Source of the DNA: Echinarachnius parma
Taxonomy: Eukaryota; Echinodermata; Echinoidea; Clypeasteroida; Echinarachniidae
Assembly (NCBI GenBank): GCA_037951105.1
Contig: JBAMJV010009314.1
Coordinates: 1-64,000, forward strand
DNA: 64,000 nucleotides
Direction of reading: 5' to 3'
Below, in pieces: positions 1-10,500 of the stretch. How positions within the stretch are numbered: the first letter of the stretch is position 1; the number at the start of each line of letters is the position of its first letter. The position numbers and the translations under genes are program-made. A model generated the notes under the pieces. The model had not been told where the DNA came from and made no database searches. It saw only the letters and a program-made list of their open reading frames with translations.

Positions 1-260
1 TGTGTGTGTTACGTGTAAAAGTAATGTTTCGTGGCGTATTAGTTTAATTCTTATTTATTTAAGATCATTTCATTAAATTAACACAAAAAACGTGTAAGTT
101 TTATGAGTGATGTCAAACGCGTCAGTGTGACGTCATGAACGAGATAAGTGTATAGTATGAGTAAATCACTGTTCGTATGAATGTCTTTTTGCACAATTAA
201 TAACATAAAATTACAACTTTGAAGTAAAGGTGCAACTTCACACTTATAAATCAAATAGTC

Positions 261-785
261 CTAAGTTGATTTATATTCTTCGGGTTTATGTCAGGTTTAT
301 AATAGCTTCTGACCACACGAGCAATGAAAATTAAGGAGTTTCAGGGACGAACGCCGTACTAGGGTTCTCTTTAGCTCAGTCGGTAAGAGCACCGGTCTAG
401 CAATCCGGTGGTATTGGGTTGGAATCCCATTTTCTTTGCTCTTTTTCAATTACATTATATATTTATGGTAAGTTTCTCTATAATATGTTTGCATTAACTA
501 TAAAAAAAAGCTGCATCACTTCAGTGATCCCTCGCATATATCCCCAAGTTGATTTCTATCCTTCGGGTTTATGTCAGGTTTATAATAGCTTCTGACCACA
601 CGAGCAATGACAATTAAGGGGTTTCAGGGACGAACGCCGTGATATAGGTTTTTCTATAGCTCAGTCGGTAAGAGCACCGGTCTAGCAATCAGGAGGTATC
701 GGGTTCGAATCCCGTTGGAATCTCATTTTCTTTGCTCTTTTTCAATCACATTATATAGTTATGATCAGTTTCTCTATAATTACTG
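261..785 (+). repeat. Head-to-tail dimer of a tRNA-derived SINE (family A)
   Basis: Two copies of the same unit start about 287 bp apart (near 263 and 549). Each has a spacer ending near GGGACGAACGCCGT, then a tRNA-like head with a good A box (TAGCTCAGTCGG) and an anticodon-like AGC loop. The B box is perfect in the second unit (GGTTCGAATCC) and damaged in the first (GGTTGGAATCC). The acceptor stems do not pair, so these are SINE heads and not working tRNA genes. The same dimer lies on the minus strand at 58360-59275. Confidence 0.75.
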
Positions 786-819
786 TACTTATAACTCACA
801 TAAAGTCAAAGGGAATTGA

Positions 820-1069
820 TGGGGGTGTTCTGGGGGGGGGGGGTGTTCCGGGGGGTGTTCCGGGGGGGGGGGTGTTCTGGGGGGGGGGGGTGTTCTGGGG
901 GGGGGGGGGGGGTGTTCTGGGGGGGGTGTTCTGGGGGGGGGTGTTCTGGGGGGGGGTGTTCTGGGGGGGGTGTTGGGGGGGGGGTGTTCTGGGGGGGGGG
1001 GGTGTTCTGGGGGGGGGGGGGGTGTTCTGGGGGGGGGTGTTCTGGGGGGGGGGGGGGGGTGTGTGCCCC
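820..1069. repeat. G-rich minisatellite
   Basis: About a dozen short units of the form GGTGTTCTGGGGGG with variable G-run length. Open frames across it, on both strands, are low-complexity products of the repeat and not genes. The length may be unreliable because such runs are hard to sequence. Confidence 0.9.
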
Positions 1070-1083
1070 CTGCCATATTTTTT

Positions 1084-1466
1084 GCTAACCACATTTGTGT
1101 TCATTAAATATTATTGCGAAGATATTATTGTCGACTTGTCTCTTATCATCGCAATTTACAAAACAATATAAATCTGTTCAGAATTATTTGTGCGAAGTCA
1201 AACAAAGGTGCCGGTTAGGAAAATATTAGTGTGGAAGAATATCTTGCTTTGATTGAGGAAAATAAATGTATTTATATTCATATATTTTGTATATCTATAT
1301 GCATATACCAAATTTCGTTTGAAACGTATTGAAAATTTGCAATTACTGCACCATTATGCGTGAATGGGGAAGTGTAAGTCTATTGTTGATAGACACGCAC
1401 AGAATAGGCAGTGACTCAATTCACGATTTATGTTGATGTTTGTTGATTCTGGGGTAACCAGGACTG
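1084..1466. other. 5' flank segment shared with the downstream paralogue
   Basis: Aligns with about 59850-60295 through blocks such as GCGAAGTCAAACAA, GGGGAAGTGTAAGTCTA and TTGATAGACACGCA. No coding content is visible. It is the outer part of the duplicated upstream region of the two gene copies and may hold regulatory sequence, but I recognise no defined site. Confidence 0.6.
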
Positions 1467-1835
1467 TAAATGGACGTGGTGTGGCGAGATTGGTAGAGCG
1501 CGTGCCTTCCAATCGTGAGGTCTCGAGTTCGAAACTGAAATATAATATGCCCATCGCGATCTTCTTTCAGCAAGAAAATATATCCACATTTGCTGCTCTC
1601 GACCAAGGTGTATAAATGGGTACTTGGAAGGATGGAAAGAGGTGACTTATCATTGTGTGCACCTACGAGGTTGCCAGGTTGGAATGCTACCCAGGGAGTG
1701 AGAAATGTGTACTTTGTGTGCTAGATTGAGTGCAGTATGTATTCGATAACCGGGGTAATAATAGTGAAGCGCCGCGAGCGTCGACAGATAGAATGTGCGC
1801 TATATAGGAACCACGATGTACAAAATAATATTAAT
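1467..1835 (+). repeat. tRNA-derived SINE (family B)
   Basis: tRNA-like head with A box TGGCGAGATTGG, a TCC anticodon-like loop and a weak B box (GAGTTCGAAAC). The body contains AGCAAGAAAATATATCCACA and GGTGTATAAATGGGTAC, and the tail has GCGCTATATAGGA. The paralogous flank near 60290-60315 lacks it: a CAGTAAAT block there runs straight into AACTAGATAGACGG. So this is an insertion made after the gene duplication, or lost from the other copy. Confidence 0.75.
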
Positions 1836-1884
1836 TAAACTAGATAGACGGAATGTTAGATTGATCATCCTTATTGTTTATTAA

Positions 1885-2400
1885 AGGGATAGTTGAGTTT
1901 TGGTACAGAGGGCGCTACACTAAATATTTTTGTTGTGAGATATTGAAAAACTGAGTGACAAGTTCGAAAGAGCATACAATTTCAATGACATACTCAACTT
2001 TATTTTATCAACATTGGTTCAAAAATGGCTGAAATATCAATAAAATAATTTTAAACCAGCCGTTAATGTTGTAAATGCTTTCTCTTTTCAAAGATGTACA
2101 AGAGGTTTTTAAATAGTTGTTGATTATCTCTTTATCTAATTACTATTTCAACAACACATCAAATGCACAATATTGTTTTAATTTTAAATGGTCGAAACCT
2201 ATGAGTGTTTAGAGAGCGCCCTCTTGACTATTTGAATGATAACAGGCGTTTCACTTAGTCATTTGTAATGTTGTGTATTCCTTACGAGCATGGTGGCGTT
2301 TGTAACTATTACTTTGTAATGTAATGGTGCAGGTTTTGGTTACTAAAATTCAGTTTGACCAAAACTGTACTGTCTTTACCAAAACTCAACTATCCCTTTG
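1885..2400. mobile_element. TTAA-flanked MITE (family 1)
   Basis: Preceded by TTAA (1881-1884) and followed by TTAA at 2401-2404. Its ends are inverted: AGGGATAGTTGAGTTTTGG at the left and CCAAAACTCAACTATCCCT at the right. The middle carries the recurring GAGAGCGCCCTCTTGA and CGAGCATGGTGG blocks. It has no coding capacity. The paralogous flank near 60340 lacks it, which gives an empty site. Confidence 0.8.
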
Positions 2401-2404
2401 TTAA

Positions 2405-2903
2405 TATATATATTTACTTCTAGATTTGAATTAAATTGACAAACAGAAACAAGTGAATTTTTAAATCCCACTAGAAACTATGCCTGTACATGACCACTTA
2501 CTCTATGGGAAATCATTATTAAAAACACAGTATAAGCATTTTACAAGGTAGATATTTGGCTCTTTATGTGCCATGATATTTTAAGAAATGTTTACATTTC
2601 TATAAATGATGTATTATATGTAACCGCTGTTCTTGAGTCTATAGCTGAAATAAAATCCAGTTTTGGATAGGGCACGGTCAATTGACGTGGCAGGCAGGCT
2701 CCACAAGAAATGATATTTGTCTAAACATTAATTATTTGTATTAATCGAGATTAAATAAGTACCGGGTATGTACTTATCAGTAACAGTAAGCAAAAATGCC
2801 AGCGTCTGGTTTCCCTTTAATTGCCACTAGAGAAGTTATCCCTTGCCAAACTCCTGCATTGTACGTTTAAGTATAGGTGTATACATAATTCCAAAGTTGC
2901 ACT
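2405..2903. other. Duplicated 5' flank, no gene seen
   Basis: The first 200 bases align with about 60355-60550 (for example GAATTAAATTGACAAACA and ATCCCACTAGAA). The remainder is AT-rich sequence with no recognisable feature. Confidence 0.5.
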
Positions 2904-2907
2904 TTAA

Positions 2908-3516
2908 CCAGGGGGGCTAGTGTTGCCCTCACCCCTCAGATCTCGGCCGTAAAACGGCCGATCGTCGCAACAATTTTGCACGCATGTCAACTGAAGTGTA
3001 TAAAAGGCAATGGTATTTTCATTTTTATGAAAAATAACTAATTTGCAAATTTATGGTTATTTATGCAAATAAGTTCATATAATGTATTAGTACCCCTAAA
3101 TTTTGTTAATGATTTGTATTGTTTTAAGTAATTTCTGATGTATTTCGTTGTTTTTAAACTTATGTATTTTATAGTTTTTGTTTGTTTTATTTTTTTTCTA
3201 ACTATAATTCAACTATTTTGAGCCCCAAAACAAATACCTAGAGTGTAAACTAGACCAATTAACCAATGATAAATCTTTTTTGAGGAAAATTGATATTTCC
3301 ATATATTTCGGGCTGACATGCAGTGACATAAGGTCACGTGACTTCGTTATGGAAGGTCCGATTTTCGAGGGAAAAAAGATGCGCAAGTCTCGAAAAAAAA
3401 ATGTCACCAAGCGGCGGGCCGTCATCTTTACGCGTTCCCGGGCAATCGGAAAAAAATCGCTGTGGGGGGGGGGGGGGGGGGGGGGGCCTGAATGACCTCC
3501 CCCCCGGTTATTAGGG
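2908..3516 (-). mobile_element. piggyBac-type MITE, reverse copy
   Basis: Flanked by TTAA at 2904-2907 and 3517-3520. The right end reads ATTAGGG next to TTAA, the reverse complement of the CCCTAAT end of the fuller copy at 52187-52781. Inside are the CGGCCGTAAAACGGCCG block and a long G run. No transposase is present. Confidence 0.65.
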
Positions 3517-3520
3517 TTAA

Positions 3521-4088
3521 GTGTTTTGAATACTTTTTGCCAAAAAGGTCATATCATTCACACTTTTGTGCACAAATTTTTCTTTTTTGTATTGGTAGTT
3601 TTCATATATGATTTAGATTAGTAGGAATTATCAAAACAGCAGACAAAATAGCCACTTTTAAACTTATTAACTTGTTTTTAATTTACAATATATTTCTTTG
3701 ATGTTTAACTATAAATGTATTTAATTGGTTTCGTCGAAGAATTGTATTTCTGACTATTATTCAAGTACTCTTAGCACCAAAACAAACATCTTACATAAGA
3801 ACACCACCAAATAACCAAATGTTTTTATCTCTTTTAGGAAACAAATATATGTTCCGTATGTCTTTTACACGAATCACGAAAATTTGCAATTTTCGGGCTC
3901 TCATGCAAAGACAAAAAGTTACATGATTTTGTTGCAACAGGTCTGATTTTCGCAAATTCTTATTAAAAGAAGCGCAAAACTTGAAAAACGTCATGATTAT
4001 GAACTAGCGCGGCGACATCTTTTTGCGTTGCAGAGCAATAGAGAAAACATGGAATGGGGAGTAGAGAGGCTATTTTCCCCCGTCCTTA
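3521..4088. mobile_element. Diverged second copy of the piggyBac-type MITE
   Basis: Sits directly after the previous copy and appears to share its TTAA. The right boundary is TTAA at 4089-4092. Internal blocks around TTTTCGGGCTCTCATGCAAAGAC match the family (compare 3300-3330 and 18820-18840). Boundaries are less certain than for the other copies. Confidence 0.45.
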
Positions 4089-4092
4089 TTAA

Positions 4093-4456
4093 GTTATGCA
4101 ATTTTGTACTTCACTTGCAATAGTTAAAGGTGCTTCGCTCTTGACCGTTTAGTGCAACATTTCGCTTTAAAATGAGCTGCTGGTGTGTCGATGGTTAGCC
4201 CAAGAGGTGCAAAAATCTACCCTTTGTATTTGTATGTATCCAAAATGCTATTTTATTGAATTTTCTGATGGCTAAAACAAAATGTCAGTCGATGAGGAAA
4301 TTGTAAATGATTCCGTATACGAGTAAATACCTATACTTTTCGTCGAAAAGGAATATCACTTATAGACGAGCAGTTCGGACAACACCGTGGTAGTTTTTGA
4401 GTTGTCATTTGACGTCGTTTTAATACTGATTCACATATCCATTTTATTTCACCTAG
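4093..4456 (+). promoter_or_regulatory. Proximal upstream region of gene 1, conserved in gene 2
   Basis: Aligns with 60565-60835 and with the repeat of that segment at 61630-61830. The last 80 bases align with 62340-62408, including GAATACTGATTC-like sequence and a pyrimidine-rich run ending CCTAG directly before the ATG in both genes. That CCTAG looks like a splice acceptor, so a noncoding first exon may lie further upstream. I see no convincing TATA box. Confidence 0.45.
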
Positions 4457-4523
4457 ATGGGTGCCAGCTGGCACTTCGCCTTCTTTCTCGCCTTTTATGT
4501 GGGACACCAAAGACTGTATTTGG
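4457..4523 (+). CDS. Gene 1 exon 1: signal peptide
   Basis: Encodes MGASWHFAFFLAFYVGHQRL and three more residues: a short start, a hydrophobic core and a small-residue exit, as expected of a signal peptide. The donor is G|GTGAGT (phase 1). The start is supported by the paralogous exon at 62409-62475, which has the same length, phase and the SWHFA core. Confidence 0.85.
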
Positions 4524-7500
4524 GTGAGTTAATCGTTAATATTGGTGCCAATAGTAATTCAATCCTGTAACTGTTTATTTATTGATCTATTTATTAATGT
4601 CAACTGGATGGACCATTCTGTTTAAAAATAAATTTCTTCCAACGGGCCCTGCATACAATACGAAAGAACATTATTTGCTAATTGGAGTTCAAACAATATA
4701 CAACACATACAGATTAAACAAAAAAAGAAGACGAATCCACGACCACTTTCATGCAAAATGATGGAAGTAGACGAATAAGAAAAACCATCAAATGAATGCG
4801 CATTTCAACGAAATCGAATGAAAAAAAAAAAACTGTTTAAAGCATCAACATGTACATTTAAGATTTGCTTTATTTCATAAGGACCGCCCACTGAGACAGT
4901 ATAGTAAAGTATTCCGCCATGTTGAAGTTGTGTACTCAGAATATTACTTATTCAGGATTTGTGTTCGTACAAACATACAATGTTCTTAATTAGTTTGTCT
5001 TTACGATGTGCATATTGAAACTTCATGATACTTAGTAAACATTCTGTCTGCCAAACATTGGCGAACAATACACAATTATGAGAATTACATGCACAAAGTA
5101 TATGCAACACCGTTAAACAATGATACATTATTTTGGACCGTATAATACTAATTTCGAGAGACAAAAATACATTTAGTCTCGACTACAACGCTCATAATAC
5201 CAGACAAGATGTAATAATTCCTAAAAGTATTTGGTTGTTTTAATTCGGAAAGCATTTTCAATTCCATTCTTGACTTCCAATTCAGTTCATGGAGCTATCA
5301 GCAGCAACGGTTTGGCGGAAACATGCTGCAAGGATGGTTATGGTCTCAACTATACTCTACCCATGCGACCGTGCAGGGAAACTCCACGCGAGGACGGCTC
5401 GATAGCGCGAACGATCCCGAAGCTCATCACGACCATGACGAGGAATCATTTCGAATGTGGCAGACGTTCCAGCCGACTCGGCATCCCGATCGGCCTGAGA
5501 ATGTGCCGAATTTCTGGTAGGTTTATAACAATACAGCATTGATTGTGATTAATTTGCACACTCCATATCAAGATATGCTTTACAGCAATACATGAAGACA
5601 TGTTGCGGAAATGACAAATGAAAGTTATAGTTGCATGATTCGGTATAAATATTAGTCAGAGAAGAGAAAATGTCAAGATAAAATAGACATTATGGGGCAG
5701 CGAGGGGAACACTGCCATTCAGCCCTTACCTAGCCGGACTAGGCCGGTCGGTTCCGCCGACTCACTGCATGTTTCAATGCGCCGACCGGCCGCAACCGTA
5801 TTATGTATCACCTGAGTGTCGGCTATCCTCGCGAAGAGGACACACACATATAATTTAAAAAAAATTATTTCACAAGAATGCGAGCACAAAATAATTTTCA
5901 TTCAGATGATGTCCTTAATAAGTTTACTCTTCACAAATATTCAAAACAAAACAAAAACCTCACGACTATTTTTTTCTTAAAAACTAAACACCCACGTAAC
6001 TATTTCCGTAAGTAGCCTACTGTATCAAGAAATATAATACATCATCCGAATAGATACTGTCACAGTGACTCCTTTCGAATATGAAAGAGACAAAATTTGT
6101 ATAATTTGTATATTTCTTTTTGTGATTACAAAAATCGCTTAATCTAATTTGTTGGCATTTTCTGTTCAGCAGTTTCGTTTGCAAATATGTAGAGCAGTCA
6201 AAAATTACGTTAAGTCTTTGTTGTTGTTATGGTTACTATATTGCTTATGCTTATTAATATTGTTAAGAAAGAAAAATAAATAATTCAGAAACCTTACAAA
6301 AGTGTCTAAGCCCATTATATAATTGTTCTTGTCCTCGCCAGATTGCGACAGCAACCCTTGTAAGAACGGCTGGTGCGAGGAGACTATGGTGAGCTACACG
6401 TGTCACTGTCCACCGGGATTCAACGGCTCAGACTGCGGTGAAGGTATGAATCAGGGGCGTGGATTTCTTCTCATGGTTGGGGGGGATAATCAGGAGGTTT
6501 GACCCAATGACGATGCGGAGCATCGTCCACGAGCCGCGAAGCGGCGAGGCGATTTTTTTTGTGGCTATTTTGCTAAGGGGGGGGGTTTGACCCAATGACG
6601 ATGCGGAGCATCGTCCACGAGCCGCGAAGCGGCGAAGTCCGAGCCGCGTAGCGGCGAGGCGATTTTTTTTGTGTGGCTATTTTGCTAAGGGGGGGGGGGG
6701 GTTTGACCCAATGACGATACGGATACTGTGTGGGTCTGGACACAATGATGGCGTTTTTTTCTATGCACATCACATTTTCACTTGGCAGCCCAAGGGGGGG
6801 GGGGGGGGGGGGGTGGGGGGTTTAAACCCATGATGGCGTTTGTCTATGCACATCACATTTTCACTTGGCAGCCCAAGGGGGGGGGGAGGGGGTTTAAACC
6901 CCCTAACCCCCCCCCCCCCCCCGTAGATCCGCGCCTGGGGGGGGGGGGGTGGGTGTGGTAAGGGGGTGTCCCCCCTCCCACGGTAGGAAGCTTTTGCATG
7001 TTGGGGCTTGAAATTGTGCAATCTGGAGCATACCTAAGGCATCAATTTCACGTTTTATAAACTTGTTTCTGAGTTACCGTGTTATAGATAAACACAATTA
7101 ATTAAATCAAGTTTGCAGAAAACCAAAGGGCGGATCGCACTTCTTGTTTTGCTTATGGTAGCCTCTTCCACAATTACATGCGCCAGTATACTTTTTTTTT
7201 TTTTTTACCCTCCCAAATATTGGGGGGGGGGGGGGGGATGATAATACAGGCCATCCCCCACCTCAAATATTGGGGGGGATATATCCCCCCCCCCCATCCC
7301 CCCCGTGAACGACGCCCCTGTTATGAATGCATGTCTTTAACTACTTACAACGCTATTCAATGACAAAGACGAACTGCAATTTCATAGCCTATCGGTTCAG
7401 AAGGTGTTGCACAAAGAGATACAATCGATTGTCAATGCCCCGTGACCGCTAACTCAATCGCAGAACAGCTCCTCGAGAACGGCCGCTTCAAAGACGCAGA

Positions 7501-10500
7501 CAAGAACCACACTCGTCACATCAAACAAGAAACCACCAAACTCTGGCAGGCCCCAGGAGTAGATGGACTCTTGTCATCACCCTTCAATCCCAATGAGATG
7601 TCAACAGCCATCAAACACTTGAAAAGTGGAAAGGCTCAAGGACCAGACAACCTGCCTCCCGAGTTCCTACTGCACTGCGGACCAAAATGTCTGGAATGGC
7701 TCCGCCTACTTTTGTCATCCTGCCTCACCCACCAGTCCATCCCCAAGATATGGCGCAAAGCAACCATCATCGCCTTACCCAAGACAACCCCAAGCACTAC
7801 AGACCAATCTCTCTCCTCTGCATAGGCATACCCAGAAGGGGGGGGGGGGGGGTAATACCCCCCCCCCCTTTGATGACACATTACTATTTTGGGGGGTTCA
7901 ACACCCCCTCCCTTTACAACTTATAATTGGTCTCGAGGCAACTTTTTAGCGGTCTCGACCATCATAAACAATGTCTCGACCCCCGAGGATACAACTTAAG
8001 GAGCGGTCTCGGCCTCGAAAATGTTTGACGGACATCCACCCCCCAAATTATTGGGTACACCAGTGATTTCTGATATAAATGCAACTTTTATTCCTAACGA
8101 ATTTAAATATATACACACAAGTATGCAATGTTTACTTACTTTCCATAGTGAAGGGTATGGTCGGACCATGGCGGGGAGATCAAGTCTACGTTGAAGCAAA
8201 ATTAACAAAACTACATTTTACATGTGACAGTTGACATTTTTGCCGTATTTCAATGTAAATCTACATGCATTTATTGATTGAAATGTGGTAGTAACCTATT
8301 TGCATCAAGTTGTCATTATGTGCTCTCAGTTTACATTCGCCCTTTCCGTAATGGTCATATTTCCTAAGGCATCTAAATATAAACGAATGTATCAACACGC
8401 ATACGTTAGTATTAGGTATGTATCGCAATCATCATTAAACAATACATACATATATACGTATTGATAAAAGTCATATCACTTTGTCGTAAACCATCCTAGA
8501 CATCGATGAATGTGCAAGCAACCCCTGTGTACACGGAAACTGTAGCGATGGCCAGGACAGTTTCTCCTGTGACTGCGATCCTGGATGGGGCGGGGACATC
8601 TGCAACATCAGTACAGGTGAACACTCATTTCTGAATCTCATCCTCAAGGGATGCAAACGACGTTGCTCATTTGGAATAAATTGTATATCAAAGCTTTCAT
8701 TGATCAAATTGTACATTCACTTATAAAATGAGGATTTTTTTGCACAATTTTTTCACAAATTTTCACAAACTTTGACAGTGATTTGTTATTCACAATCAAT
8801 ATCATTTTAATATCTATTGTGATATATTGTTACAATTACAATAATAGTTATTAATTGCCTATTTGAATGCGATCCTTGATTTAGATTGCATAATACATGT
8901 TTATTAACTTGAAATATATATCATTATTATAAAGCTAAATGTTATATATAATTCAATAATGTCTTGGATTGTATTTCATAGTAACCAATGGATGTGCAAG
9001 CGACCCCTGTGTATACGGGAACTGCACTGATGACCGGGACAGTTTCTCCTGTGACTGCAATCCTGGATGGGATGGTGACTTCTGTAACATCAGTGCAGGT
9101 GAACACTCATATATCAAAGGCATCGCTGAGTGCATATACTTGATGTTGGGAATTTCAAGTGTAATGTGCAATGAAGATTCACAATTCAACAAATATATCA
9201 GCTTCTAGTTTTAAACGACTCCATGACATTGACGGGGCCCCACATTGACGGCGATGTATTAATCTCAAGGACTTGAAATATGTTGAGGAATATGTGCTAC
9301 AATACAATTATAATGTTCCTTTTATCAATACTATCCCCTGTTTAAACCAAAACTTAAATGATTAAATCGAGATAAAACAAGATTTGACCCTTCGATATAA
9401 TGTTATTTATCATAAATGTAATTACCCAGATATCATTGGATGTGCTCGTAATGTGTCGAGATAAACAAGAAAGTAATGTAGGTAGGCTTATTAATAGAAC
9501 TTAAAAAAAAAAAACTTTTGTATTTTCAAGATATCAATGAATGTGCAAGCAACCCCTGTGAACATGGGAACTGTACAAGCGATGGCCAGGACAGTTTTTC
9601 CTGTGACTGCGATCATGGATGGGAAGGTGACTTCTGCAATATCAGTGCAGGTGAACACTTATTATTTTAAACGCTTTGTTAATTGATACAAATGTTGTTG
9701 GGATTTTAAAATGGATTGTGGTTATAAGATTCACCCTTAACAGCTACATAAATTTATATTCTCAAACTTGCCAATGACATTGACGTTGACGTATTCATCA
9801 CAGTTATCTTAAATATGTGTTGGGATATGTGCTAGGCATGTTATCATTTTGTTTTCATTTTACTAATTTGATTCCCCGATTGATTATATAGTTGTTCTCA
9901 ACCAAACAAACAGGAAATAAATTAGATCGAAAATACAAGATGGGTTGTATAGAAAAAAAAATATCGTGTCATCAATTGCATTTTGCCGTTTTTTTTTGTA
10001 TGTGCAAGTTTTGTGTGGAATTCAAAAAATCAAAAAAAAAGAGATGGGTTCTTTAGATATACATTTTTTGTATCATCACTTGTCTTTTCCAGATATCTTT
10101 GGATGTGCAAGTAATGTGTGGAAATCAACAAGGACAGTGAAGGAATTATTGTAAGTTAATTGATAACACTTTAAACAACATTGTTTTCCATTGTATTTCC
10201 TAGATTTCAATGACTGTGCAAGCAACCCCTGTGAACATGGCAACTGTACCGATGGCAAGGACGGTTTCTCCTGTGACTGCGATCCTGGATGGGGCGGTGG
10301 CTTCTGCAACATCAGTGCAGGTAAACACTCGCAATTTATAGTATTGTTAATCTCGTTTGGGGTATGTGCTTGAGATACATCTTCCATCCTGGGAATGACT
10401 TTATAAGTACTGTGAATTAAAAATGATGAATGTTACAATCTTAGCTATACCATTTACTATATTTGTACAACACATTGATCGAAGGAAGAATAAAATGGCT

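Noticed and set aside
370..440. Apparent tRNA gene
   Set aside because: The acceptor stem does not pair and the B box is mutated; the unit repeats as a SINE.
668..735. Apparent tRNA gene in the second SINE unit
   Set aside because: A and B boxes are good but the acceptor stem does not pair and the anticodon stem is mismatched.
761..1171. Long open frames, up to 136 codons, rich in Gly on one strand and Pro on the other
   Set aside because: They are the translation of a G-rich minisatellite; no splice or domain context.
5323..5520. Second open frame in exon 2 containing GRLDSANDPEAHHD
   Set aside because: Its phase at the donor does not join exon 3; the other frame fits both neighbours.
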